The position numbers were made by a program, and so were the translations under genes. Below the pieces are notes generated by a model. The model did not search any database. It had not been told where the DNA came from and saw only the letters and a program-made list of their open reading frames with translations. DNA of 64,000 nucleotides from JANNYA01 sp031422315 (lineage in GTDB: Bacteria; Pseudomonadota; Gammaproteobacteria; Xanthomonadales; SZUA-5), in NCBI GenBank assembly GCA_031422315.1, contig JANOQN010000036.1:62001-126000 (forward strand), written 5' to 3'. Positions within the stretch are counted from its first letter, which is position 1; the number at the start of each line of letters is the position of its first letter. Below, one piece after another: positions 1-8,035 of the stretch.

Positions 1-1331
1 TCCATCCACGCGCCCAATTCCACCCCAGTCATTGGTTTCATGCGAATGATCTTATCGGGATATAGCGTGCGTAGAGGCACATCTTTGACCATCGCAAAAA
101 CACCCAGTAAATCAACGCTCCCGTTGTATCGAGTTGCCAACACGTCACCCACCTCAACCCAAAAATCGGCGGCCTCGTTTTCGTCAATTTCAATGTGTTT
201 GATAGCCATGAAGTTCACAGCCATGGGACGCACAGCGTTGATTTTGAAAATTGGAAATCCCCGCTGGTCGGTGTTAGGTGTCTTCGATAGCCCGTTGCGA
301 ACCGACTCTGAAAGTTGATCAACACTCGCCCATACCCATCCCTCCGGCAACCCAGACAATCCATCGGTATCCGGCTGAACCGGCGCAGGATATTTCTCTC
401 GCCACTCTTTAGGCGGCGCTTTGCCTTGTTCCTTGAACTTGGCAAGCTGCTTGGCTTCCCAGCGGGCGCGGCGTTCGGTGAGGATGCGTTCCAGTAATTG
501 CGCGCCAGTTTCAGAGTAACCCTCTCCCCCAGCCCCTCTCCCACGGGGGGAGAGGGGAGCAAAAGCCGGGTCGTTTCGGGGCGCAGCACCGGTTTCCGTT
601 TCCGTTTTAGTTTCCGTTTTGGTTTCCGTTTTAAGCACCTCTCCCCCCGTGGGAGAGGGGTTGGGGAGAGGGGGCCGCTGCTGCGTGCGCCACTCGGCGG
701 TCAGTGCGCCTTCCACGGCAGCTTTCAGCAGCGACTGCCGGTATTGCTTCAGCTTTTTCTGCGCGGCCTTGAGTTCGGCGACTCCGGCATCGAGGTCGGA
801 GAGAAGTTCTTCGAGTTTTTCGACGATGCGGATTTGTTCAATTCTTGGGGGAGTTGGCAGTTGCAGCGTGCTTAGGTTTCCCCGGGAAATTCGCTTTCGA
901 GTAGACCCACTTTGAAGTTCATTGATGCGCTCACGAAACTCTGGCGCATTGACAAAGTACATGAGCCACCTTTGGTCGAAGTGCTCATTTCTTCCACGCA
1001 CCACGCAAACATCCACGACAGTTACCGCAAGCTTCTTATCACCTGGGAAAATGCATGCACGACCTAGAGGGTCCGGCATTCGGGCAACAAGCACATCGCC
1101 CTTCTCTAGAAACGTACAGCCCAGTTGGATTGCTGCAGAGCGAGTCAAAAACCTGTTGGACTTATCTACGTAGTAGCCATCGCCGACATCCGCAAGCTGT
1201 ATGAGTCGAACGTCACCCTCTGGATCTTGATCCTTGCTTTCAACCCAATCACCGTCGATAAAAAGGCCATCGCCAGGGATCAAGTCTGGTATGCGTGCAA
1301 GCGCCCAACCGTTCGGAACATTTTCGCTCAC
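1..1331 (-). CDS. hsdS: Type I restriction specificity subunit HsdS, 3' end outside window
   Basis: The reading frame starts at a GTG whose last bases overlap the hsdR stop (GTGA) and stays open for 443 codons to the window edge. HsdS chooses the DNA target of a type I restriction-modification complex. The layout fits: a first target-recognition domain (about residues 1-150), a conserved helix with the sequence QIRIVEKLEELLSDLDAG, a linker, then a second recognition domain beginning LPEGWVWASVDQLS. The linker (about residues 215-275) is unusual: it contains two inverted GC-rich repeat copies read in frame and a run of Lys-Thr-Glu-Thr units. The C-terminus is not seen. Translational coupling to hsdR supports function in the same complex. 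Confidence 0.9.
   Translation of the reverse strand, partial: MSENVPNGWALARIPDLIPGDGLFIDGDWVESKDQDPEGDVRLIQLADVGDGYYVDKSNRFLTRSAAIQLGCTFLEKGDVLVARMPDPLGRACIFPGDKKLAVTVVDVCVVRGRNEHFDQRWLMYFVNAPEFRERINELQSGSTRKRISRGNLSTLQLPTPPRIEQIRIVEKLEELLSDLDAGVAELKAAQKKLKQYRQSLLKAAVEGALTAEWRTQQRPPLPNPSPTGGEVLKTETKTETKTETETGAAPRNDPAFAPLSPRGRGAGGEGYSETGAQLLERILTERRARWEAKQLAKFKEQGKAPPKEWREKYPAPVQPDTDGLSGLPEGWVWASVDQLSESVRNGLSKTPNTDQRGFPIFKINAVRPMAVNFMAIKHIEIDENEAADFWVEVGDVLATRYNGSVDLLGVFAMVKDVPLRTLYPDKIIRMKPMTGVELGAWM
520..674. repeat. Inverted pair of GC-rich repeats inside hsdS
   Basis: Two nearly identical copies of an approximately 37-bp element of the CCTCTCCC...GGGAGAGG kind lie in opposite orientation at 520-557 and 638-674, about 80 bp apart. 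Such elements are common between genes in proteobacteria. Here both lie in the coding strand of hsdS without breaking its frame. Between them are four copies of an ACGGAAAC-like hexamer run encoding Lys-Thr-Glu-Thr. Confidence 0.75.
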
Positions 1332-4108
1332 GCCACCAACTCCAAATTCATTTCACTCATCAAAATATCCAAGTCCTTACCAAATAGCCCCCACGCTTTC
1401 TGCAAGCCACCCTTGTCCGCCAATTCGGCGTAATCAAAATCATCCCGGCTAATGCTGCAGCTGCTGGAGATATGGTCTTTGATCAGGCGCAACCATTCGG
1501 TTTGTTCCGCGCTAAAGGCGGTGGCGCGCTGGGCGTTGTGGCGAAAGATCCAGGCTTGGAAGCGCTTGTCGACTTCATCAGCAAACGGTTTGAGTTCCGA
1601 ATCTAAGCCCAGTGCAAAGCGCAGCAATGACACCAAATCCGTCAGCTGGCGGCGGCTGGTCACGCCCTTGACTTGGCTGGTTTGCACGCGGGCATAGGCA
1701 CTCCACAGGCGTTCGGTGGTGAGCATCAGCGGCGGCTTGCTCAGGCGCTCGTGCAGCGCTTCAATCATCTCGAAGCTCAAGGCGCGGCGCTGGTAGGGCT
1801 GTTGGTAGAAAAAACCGAGTGCGGCGATTTCGTCCTTGTGCTGTTCAAGGTAATCGGCAAAGCGTTGAACCAGCGCTTTGGCTTGCGCTTCGGCCTGCTC
1901 GGAAAAGCCCGAAAATATGACTTGATCCAAGTTGATGTGATCAATCAGCTGCTCGCGCTCGCGCCGGGCGCTTTCGATTTCATCGCGCAGTTCGGGTTGG
2001 TCAAACGGGGCGCAGGCCGTCGCGACCCGGGCGGCGCGGGCGGCGGCAATTTCTTCCGGCAATAATGTGTCCTCTGAACGCGTAATGCCTTTTGCCTGCG
2101 CGGCCGCCATGGCATCGGCAACGATGGCGTCCGGATCGATGGCCGCGATCAAGTCTTTGCCCAAATCGTGGACGCCAATACCGCCGCTGGCAAGCGCGAT
2201 GCGTTTATGCGCCTTGTCGTCTAGCTGTTTCGCCAAGCGCACCAGGCGGTTCGCTAACGTGAGCACGGTATCGTCATCGCGGCTGCCCATCGCCACACCT
2301 TGCAGCAAGTCTTTTAATGCCACACCGGGCTTTTTCTCCAGCGGGCGGCTTTCGGTCTTGAGCGATTTTTCCACGCCCACCGCATCAATCAGCACAAAGC
2401 GGGTCTTTGCGCCATCGCTACTGTTACTGACGCGCTTGAGGCTGTCGCCATCCAGCGAACGTACGCCACGCCCTTTCATTTGCTCGTAGTAGCCGCGCGA
2501 ACGCACATCGCGCATAAACAGCAGCACTTCCAGCGGTTTGACGTCAGTACCGGTGGCAATCATGTCCACGGTAACGGCGATGCGGGGGTTGTAGTCGTTG
2601 CGAAAACTGCTGAGGATGCTGTCGGTGTCTTCCTCGGCGCGATACGTCACTTTTTTGCAAAACGCATTGCCCTGCCCATACACCTCTCGCAGGATGTTAA
2701 TGATGTCGTCCGCGTGGCTGTCGGTCTTGGCGAAGATCAGCGTCTTCGGTGTTTCCTTGCGCGTGGGGAAAATCAGCGTTTCGACCGCCGTTTTCATCGC
2801 TTGAATAACGTTACGAATTTGGCTGGGATTGACGACGGATTTGTCCAATTCCTTATTCGAGTAGGCATTGTCTTCTTCCGTTTCCGCCCAGCGCTTTTTG
2901 CGGGTAGCGCGGTCGCGGTGATCAATCCACCAGCCTTGTTTCAAAACGCTGCCTTTTTGCGAGAACTCGGTTTCAATCTCGTAAACGTCGTAACCCACAT
3001 TGACGCCATCTGCCACCGATTGCTCGTAGGTGTATTCCGCGACGATGTTTTCATTGAAAAAGCCGAAGGTGCGTTTATCCGGCGTGGCCGTCAGGCCGAT
3101 CAGGCTGGCGTCGAAGTAGTCCAACACCTGCTTCCACAGGTTGTAAATGCTGCGGTGGCATTCATCGATGATGATGAAGTCAAAAGTTTCGACCGGCACC
3201 AAAGGGTTGTAGCGCACCAGCTTCTCTTGCTTGGCGGTTTGCTGTACTTCATTGAGCGACACATCCTCGGCTGATTCATCAATCGGCTCGCCGCTCAGGA
3301 TCGAATACATGCGCTGGATGGTGCTGATGCACACCTGCGAATGCGGGTCGATGCTTGGGCTGCTCAATCGCTGCACATTATAAAGTTCGGTGAACTTGCG
3401 ACCATCGTCGGGTGGCGTGTAGGCCATGAATTCCTGGTGCGCCTGTTTGCCGAGGTTGCGGGTATCGACTAAGAACAAGACGCGTTTGGCACCGCCGAAT
3501 TTAAGCAGGCGATACACGGAAGTAATCGCGGTGAAGGTTTTGCCTGCGCCGGTGGCCATATGCACCAAGGCGCGGGGCTTATTTTGCGCCAGCGATTTTT
3601 CCAGGCCAGTCACCGCGCTGACTTGGCAATCGCGCAGGTTGAGTATTGGCAACACTGGCATGGATTGAGCCAAGCGGCGGCGCAGTGTTTCTGACTGCGC
3701 CAGCCAGGAGGCCAAGGTTTCCGGTTTGAAGAAATGGAATATTTCTCGCGAACGCGGCGTCGGATCTAGGCCATCGGTAAAACGAATGATCGTTCCTGTG
3801 GCCTCAAATAAAAAACGCAGCGGCGTGTTGTCTTTGCGCCATTTCAACACTGCTGTCGCATAACGCTCAGTTTGCGCCTCAGCCACCGTTAGATTCTCGC
3901 CGGCGCTGTCTTTTTTCGCCTCAATCACTGCTACCGCAACGCGGTTGACGAACAGCACATAATCCGCCGGGCCAGTGTCGGTTGGGTATTCACGGACCGC
4001 TACACCCAAGGCCGCCCCGAGATTGAGCTCTTTGTGGTCTTGGATTATCCAGCCAACTTGGCTCAGCTTCTGATCAATCTGCTCTCGTGCTTTGTCTTCT
4101 GGCTTCAT
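1328..4108 (-). CDS. hsdR: Type I restriction endonuclease subunit HsdR
   Basis: This 926-residue protein is the motor and nuclease subunit of a type I restriction enzyme. The N-terminal HSDR_N nuclease domain shows Asp49 and Glu63-Ala-Lys65 (PD-ExK type). The helicase part has Walker A ATGAGKT at about 185-191, a DECH box followed by RS, and GLTATP. The C-terminal third matches the EcoEI-type HsdR C-terminal region. The length is normal for the EcoEI/EcoAI-like group. The gene is intact, is followed with overlap by hsdS, and is separated from the only hsdM in the window by about 6 kb of other genes. It should need HsdM and HsdS to act. Confidence 0.95.
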   Translation of the reverse strand: MKPEDKAREQIDQKLSQVGWIIQDHKELNLGAALGVAVREYPTDTGPADYVLFVNRVAVAVIEAKKDSAGENLTVAEAQTERYATAVLKWRKDNTPLRFLFEATGTIIRFTDGLDPTPRSREIFHFFKPETLASWLAQSETLRRRLAQSMPVLPILNLRDCQVSAVTGLEKSLAQNKPRALVHMATGAGKTFTAITSVYRLLKFGGAKRVLFLVDTRNLGKQAHQEFMAYTPPDDGRKFTELYNVQRLSSPSIDPHSQVCISTIQRMYSILSGEPIDESAEDVSLNEVQQTAKQEKLVRYNPLVPVETFDFIIIDECHRSIYNLWKQVLDYFDASLIGLTATPDKRTFGFFNENIVAEYTYEQSVADGVNVGYDVYEIETEFSQKGSVLKQGWWIDHRDRATRKKRWAETEEDNAYSNKELDKSVVNPSQIRNVIQAMKTAVETLIFPTRKETPKTLIFAKTDSHADDIINILREVYGQGNAFCKKVTYRAEEDTDSILSSFRNDYNPRIAVTVDMIATGTDVKPLEVLLFMRDVRSRGYYEQMKGRGVRSLDGDSLKRVSNSSDGAKTRFVLIDAVGVEKSLKTESRPLEKKPGVALKDLLQGVAMGSRDDDTVLTLANRLVRLAKQLDDKAHKRIALASGGIGVHDLGKDLIAAIDPDAIVADAMAAAQAKGITRSEDTLLPEEIAAARAARVATACAPFDQPELRDEIESARREREQLIDHINLDQVIFSGFSEQAEAQAKALVQRFADYLEQHKDEIAALGFFYQQPYQRRALSFEMIEALHERLSKPPLMLTTERLWSAYARVQTSQVKGVTSRRQLTDLVSLLRFALGLDSELKPFADEVDKRFQAWIFRHNAQRATAFSAEQTEWLRLIKDHISSSCSISRDDFDYAELADKGGLQKAWGLFGKDLDILMSEMNLELVA

Positions 4109-4557
4109 GGATGCGGTTCCCTGACGCTATGTAAGTTTGCGCAGCAAGCGCCGATCTGGCGCAATGTGCTTGCCCCAATTTCTAACGAGCACCTGTGCCA
4201 TGAGTGTTTGATGCCACAGCGGTGCAAAAGCTTTGTTGTGGAGAATTTAGATGGAAGCAGGTTCATTGGCATTTGGATTGGCTTTGAGACGCATTAGATC
4301 ACAGGATCGCATGGAGCAAAATCGGCTTCGTTTTTTCTATAGCTAGCTTTCGCCGCACAAATGACGATAACTTTTGACCTGACGTTGTGGAGCAGCTTTT
4401 GGTCGACACGTGTCAACCAATCAATCAACCAATCAATCATTAATCCTGCGCGCAAGGGCCAATTGTTTCGGCGAAGCGTCGCCATCGCAGGGCCGTTCCA
4501 GGCCCTCTCGCAACGTCACCAAAGACCGCTCTGCGCGTCGTTTGAGCGCACCAGGTT
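4109..4557. repeat. Gene-free stretch upstream of hsdR with a 12-bp tandem repeat
   Basis: No convincing gene is seen in these 450 bases. At 4414-4437 the 12-mer CAACCAATCAAT occurs twice in a row, followed by further AATC units. A 43-codon minus-strand frame from about 4564 to 4430 encodes LKPGALKRRAERSLVTL, which resembles LKRRARRALVALP in the protein at 7485-7799. It lacks an ATG and is read as a gene remnant at best. The hsdR promoter must lie here or upstream. Confidence 0.4.
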
Positions 4558-5302
4558 TCAACAGAGTCTTTGGCCCAAAATCTTCCTCAAAAAATCCTTG
4601 TTAGGCGACTTCGTGGCGAGCAGCTGGTTGATCTGTGCGTGGATCAGGCTTTTTTTGATTCCTGCGTTTGCAGCGGCGAGTACCAGGGCAGCGTACACAT
4701 CTAAAACATCGGCGCTGGTGATCTCGTAGCCATACCCGAGTGCGATCCAGCGCAATGCTGACAGGCCGCATGCCAACGCGAACTGGGGCCGGGTTTCGGC
4801 GAAGTCTCTGGCGGCACGTGCCAGCGTGTGCGGGTCGGTCGGGCTGGTGTTTGATAGTTGGATCGCGGCGTCGTACAGGCCTGCGTCTTTGGCTGCGGCA
4901 AACCATTTTCCTTCCAAGCCGGGCGTACTGGCGATCAAATCACGCAATACGTGCTCGGGCTGTTGGTTTGGGTATTTCTTGGTAATCGCTCTAAAGCTCG
5001 CCAAGTACGTCGTCGCTTGATTGGCTTCAATCGCATAGCGTTGGTAGGCTTCATCGACAAGCCCAGAGGACAACAAGATTGCCTCGCACGTCTGCGCAAT
5101 TTGACGACCTGGATCGCCTCGGTCTTTTTGCCTTGTGCGACCAGTGCCTGCACGCCCCAGCGCCGGTAGTGCCACCCTTTGTAAGGCGCGTAAGCAAGCC
5201 GCAGGCGGCTTCGTGTTTGAGCGCGAATAGCTCTTCGGAGGTTAGGCGCGAGAGATGGCCCACCAGCTTAGCGCTGGCTTCTTTCAGGGTCAGCGTGCTC
5301 AT
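4558..5302 (-). pseudogene. Frameshifted gene, DUF6880-like (function unknown)
   Basis: One protein is spread over three minus-strand frames. Its start (MSTLTLKEASAKLVGHL) is at 5302, the middle (VQALVAQGKKTEAIQVV) is in a second frame around 5150-5100, and the rest (CEAILLSSGLVDEAYQRYA to ILGQRLC) is in a third frame ending at 4558. At least two frameshifts are therefore needed, one near 5165-5195 and one near 5095-5115. The C-terminal part, with WFAAAKDAGLYDAA and GYGYEIT, looks like the DUF6880 family from memory; no function is known to me. Its start overlaps the upstream HTH gene by four bases. Sequencing error is possible but would need two events. Confidence 0.6.
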
Positions 5303-5535
5303 GCTGCACCTGCCATCGCTATCGCGCCGTTGAAGGGCTGACTGGTGCTCTTGCGCAGGCTCTGCGCCTCGTAGGCTTCGACATCGCTAATGCGGTACAG
5401 CACGCGGCCTTGCAGCTTCAGATAGACCGGGCCAATGCCCGCGCCGCGCGAGCGCTCTAGGGTGGATTCGTTGGTGTTCCAGCGCGCGGCAAGCTCGCGT
5501 TGGCTGAGGTGTTTGATGATGGGTTCGGACTGCAC
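5299..5535 (-). CDS. Small helix-turn-helix DNA-binding protein (AlpA/MerR-type)
   Basis: This 78-residue protein has LSQRELAARWNTNESTLERSR followed by GPVYLKLQGRVLYRISDVEAY. That is the winged-helix pattern of AlpA/excisionase-like regulators: a recognition helix plus a short wing. Such proteins regulate mobile-island genes or act as directionality factors for a recombinase. It is translationally coupled (ATGA) to the broken gene downstream. The 190-bp region upstream, shared with the divergent abiEi-like gene, carries many GACAGGA half-sites that could be its operators. Target and role are inferred. Confidence 0.7.
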   Translation of the reverse strand: MQSEPIIKHLSQRELAARWNTNESTLERSRGAGIGPVYLKLQGRVLYRISDVEAYEAQSLRKSTSQPFNGAIAMAGAA

Positions 5536-5589
5536 GGAAAACTCCTGACTCGTTGTGGGAAACAGCGAGGCAAGAATTGAATGAGCGAT

Positions 5590-5706
5590 GACAGGAACCG
5601 TCCTGTCCTTTTGACAGGAGATTTGACAGGAGCGTGGTGTGCGATCCTGTTTAGGTGCGCTAAGTGATTGATTTAACTATCTGCCAGTCCTTTTGCGTTT
5701 GACAGG
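5590..5706. promoter_or_regulatory. Cluster of GACAGGA half-sites in a divergent promoter region
   Basis: The heptamer GACAGGA occurs at 5590, 5613 and 5625, inverted TCCTGTC at 5601, TCCTGT at 5645 and GACAGG at 5701. The first two form a perfect palindrome with a 4-bp spacer (5590-5607). The next two are a 12-bp-period direct repeat, each preceded by TT, giving TTGACA strings usable as -35 boxes. The region separates the HTH gene from the abiEi-like gene, so an operator for one or both is likely. Confidence 0.55.
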
Positions 5707-5740
5707 TTCCAGCATGGGTCAGCCATGAGCAAACTGGGCA

Positions 5741-5794
5741 GCATGTTACTAATCTTCGCCAATTACTTGCATTTAGCGAATATAAGTAACATGC
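5741..5794. promoter_or_regulatory. 54-bp imperfect palindrome, probable AbiEi operator
   Basis: The arms are 5741-5759 and 5776-5794. The outer ten bases (GCATGTTACT / AGTAACATGC) match perfectly and the arms match at 17 of 19 positions. AbiEi antitoxins of known systems repress their own promoter by binding inverted repeats. The palindrome lies inside the longest open frame (from 5725), which argues that translation really begins at ATG 5791 or 5803. Confidence 0.6.
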
Positions 5795-5802
5795 TTTCAC
5801 GC

Positions 5803-6414
5803 ATGCTTTCCGATACCCAAACACAAAATCACCGCGTGCTCACGCTTGCAGCCGAAACCGGGAAGCTGCGTGCCAGCGACCTTGATGCCATCAACGTACC
5901 AAGAGTGGTGCTGGCGCGGCTCGCCGCTGCTGGACTGCTCGAGAAACGGGCGCGGGGGCTCTACGCACTTCCCAATGCGGCAGTAAGCGAGTTCGAGACG
6001 CTTGCCATGGTCGCAACCCGATCACCCCAATCGATACTTTGTCTGCTGACCGCGCTCCAATGCCACGAGCTCACCACACAACTGCCACGCGAAATCTGGA
6101 TTGCCATGCCACGCGGTAGCCATAAGCCCAAGTTCGACTACCCGCCGCTGAGGATGATCAAATTCTCAAGCGAGGCGTACGCCGCCGGTGTTGAAGAAAT
6201 GGAGCGCGATGGCGTGACGCTTCGGCTCTACAACCCTGCGAAAACGCTCGTCGATTGTTTCAAGCACCGCAGCAAGATTGGGCTCGACGTCGCACTAGAG
6301 GCGCTCAGAGAAGCACGAGCGCGCAACAAAGCAACGCCTGCGGATATTTGGCATTTTGCGAAAATTTGCCGGGTGACCAGCGTGATCCGGCCCTATCTCG
6401 AGAGCGTCGGTTGA
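5803..6414 (+). CDS. AbiEi-type antitoxin / transcriptional regulator, solitary
   Basis: The protein has an N-terminal winged-helix antitoxin domain (HRVLTLAAETGKLRASDL ... GLLEKRARGLYALP) and a C-terminal AbiEi domain (ATRSPQSILCLLTAL, GVTLRLYNPAKTLVDCFK, IGLDVALEALREA). AbiEi neutralises the nucleotidyltransferase toxin AbiEii and represses the operon. No AbiEii gene follows: the next gene is an unrelated lipoprotein. The frame is open from 5725, but the 54-bp palindrome at 5741-5794 favours a start at 5791 or 5803; no clear ribosome site decides between them. It may be a relic, or an antitoxin acting against a toxin elsewhere. A decayed copy is at 13.1-13.3 kb. Confidence 0.75.
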   Translation: MLSDTQTQNHRVLTLAAETGKLRASDLDAINVPRVVLARLAAAGLLEKRARGLYALPNAAVSEFETLAMVATRSPQSILCLLTALQCHELTTQLPREIWIAMPRGSHKPKFDYPPLRMIKFSSEAYAAGVEEMERDGVTLRLYNPAKTLVDCFKHRSKIGLDVALEALREARARNKATPADIWHFAKICRVTSVIRPYLESVG

Positions 6415-6545
6415 TGCAGTCCAAGCGATTAGATCTACCAAATTTGTCGCGCTAGAGTGCAGTGCTCGTAATGCATTTTGGTAAAGCTGGGTTGGATTCA
6501 GTTGGTTTTGCTTTACTACGGCTAACTTGCCCATGTGAGGTCAAT

Positions 6546-7421
6546 ATGCATTTCAGAAGTCTGCTCGCTAGTTTGTTCTTGCTGAATTCTGCACTGGCAT
6601 GCAAGCCATCCGCAGATTTCTTTGCGATCAAGCCAAGTGAGCAAGAGCAGCAAAGCTTGGAGGCTGCGCAAAAAGCCTATAATCAAGCTATAGAAAAAAG
6701 CCGCTACCAAGCGTTTCAATTGAGACTCGAGGCATTAACTGAGTGCTTGCAAGACGAAGCCTGCGCGCCAAGGTCGAGGAAAAACGGCATGCAGAGCGAA
6801 TTAGATGCCTACCTGATGTATATGCAGTTTAAGCCCACGCAACGGGATATTGAAGCCGCAATAGTCTGGCAAAATCACAGCATGTTGTGGCTGCTAAAGC
6901 TCGCACTTGTTGATGAGGAGCGCGGAAACTCTAAAGCCGCAAACCAGAAGTTAGTGCTCGCAATTGCGATGCCGTGGGACAGCGCGCTGACCCGACAAAC
7001 ACGCGAAATGGTGATTGAATTTCTTCGCATTTCGAAACAACACCAACCAGCGGTTGAGCTGCGCAAGTATTTGGACCCCTGCGCGAAACTTTGGAAGTAC
7101 ATTTTCGCAACGCAATTTATCGATCTGACAGCCTATGAAAGCCTAGAAATGATCGATAGTGACTTCTGCCAAGATTCACCAGGAAGCGCGCGGCGGCGGC
7201 TTTGCAAACAACTTCAGGCAAAGCTCAACAAATTCCGCCCAGATTTGTCCTGCCAGGCTAGTGATTCGTCGTGCGAGGCAAGGCACGATCAAATTGAACA
7301 GCGCTTTTCCAACTGTCCAATCGATTTCTTCTATGCCGTTGCGCAGTTAACTGACTTGAATCCAAGCGAACGAGTCGAGATTTTTGAGCGATTGATTAAA
7401 CAGTCTTGCTCGGATTTCTGA
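6546..7421 (+). CDS. Putative lipoprotein, function unknown
   Basis: I do not recognise this 291-residue protein. The chosen ATG at 6546 gives a short signal peptide ending in LLNSALAC, a plausible lipobox with Cys19, so the mature protein is probably lipid-anchored. The longer frame from 6462 would bury the signal. The mature part is mostly helical, with several Cys residues (ECLQDEAC, DPCAKLW, DFCQDS, SCQAS/SCEAR, NCPID) that could form disulfides. It sits downstream of the abiEi-like gene on the same strand and stands where a toxin gene would be expected, but shows no nucleotidyltransferase motif. Confidence 0.6.
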   Translation: MHFRSLLASLFLLNSALACKPSADFFAIKPSEQEQQSLEAAQKAYNQAIEKSRYQAFQLRLEALTECLQDEACAPRSRKNGMQSELDAYLMYMQFKPTQRDIEAAIVWQNHSMLWLLKLALVDEERGNSKAANQKLVLAIAMPWDSALTRQTREMVIEFLRISKQHQPAVELRKYLDPCAKLWKYIFATQFIDLTAYESLEMIDSDFCQDSPGSARRRLCKQLQAKLNKFRPDLSCQASDSSCEARHDQIEQRFSNCPIDFFYAVAQLTDLNPSERVEIFERLIKQSCSDF

Positions 7422-7484
7422 GGCACCCAATTAATTCGGCGAGGGCGATCTAGAAGTAAACAAGCAAATGGAAAGAGCTTTCAG

Positions 7485-7799
7485 CTATGCGAGCGCTTCG
7501 TACAGTTCGGCGTCGAGTGTCGATGGCTTACCTTGCTTGATCTCAATATTCTCCAAAATGATGAGCAGCGCGCCATTCAAACGCCGCCATGCAGTCGTTC
7601 GATCACAGCCCGTTTGTACCCAGATCTCTTTCCATGGCTCGCGCTTGGCACGCTCAAAGCGTTTGCGCTTGCCATCCGGCAGCGCCACCAAAGCGCGCCT
7701 CGCGCGTCGTTTAAGCGCAATCGGTACGCTGTTGGTGATGCCGCCTGCGCTGTCGGTGATGCGCTCGGCGCTGCCGGTTTTCGGGAAGGTTTGGCTCAT
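7485..7799 (-). CDS. Small basic protein coupled to a recombinase remnant
   Basis: This is a 104-residue protein of unknown function. The middle is rich in Arg and Lys (LKRRARRALVALPDGKRKRFERAK) and is followed by a helical stretch, WVQTGCDRTTAWRRLNGALL, that may be a helix-turn-helix. Its ATG overlaps the stop codon of the serine-recombinase tail immediately upstream (ATGA). This is a common arrangement for accessory genes of such recombinases. A DNA-binding role is inferred. Confidence 0.55.
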   Translation of the reverse strand: MSQTFPKTGSAERITDSAGGITNSVPIALKRRARRALVALPDGKRKRFERAKREPWKEIWVQTGCDRTTAWRRLNGALLIILENIEIKQGKPSTLDAELYEALA

Positions 7800-7960
7800 G
7801 CCGAGAGCTCCGTAACCAGTTGCTCAATGCCACTTGCACGAAAGCGAATGTCGAGCTCGGTGGTTGACACCGTGATGCGCTCCACCAGCAACTGCACGAT
7901 TCGGCTTTGCTCCGCAGGGAATATTTGCGCCCAAACTTGCTCGAACTGCGTCAGCCTTTT
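7796..7960 (-). pseudogene. C-terminal remnant of a serine site-specific recombinase
   Basis: A 54-codon frame, preceded by an in-frame TGA, encodes LTQFEQVWAQIFPAEQSRIV followed by QLLVERITVSTTELDIRFRA and a short tail ending ELSA. This is the typical end of large serine recombinases (consensus around FPAEQ-RIVQLLVERV). The catalytic domain and the rest are missing. The remnant marks an old mobile-element insertion between the DUF1016 nuclease gene and the abiEi region. Confidence 0.7.
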
Positions 7961-8035
7961 TCATGAGTACTTTCTCATCAAGTCATTCTCGAATAGACGA
8001 TTGCAAATCAGTTGCAAATCCGCAAGCGCAGTGCA

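Noticed and set aside
4294..4485. A 63-residue minus-strand ORF upstream of hsdR
   Set aside because: Its sequence is built largely on the AATC repeats, has no ribosome site and no recognisable domain.
6295..6534. Small minus-strand ORF as AbiEii toxin remnant
   Set aside because: No nucleotidyltransferase motif; it is a shadow of the abiEi gene.
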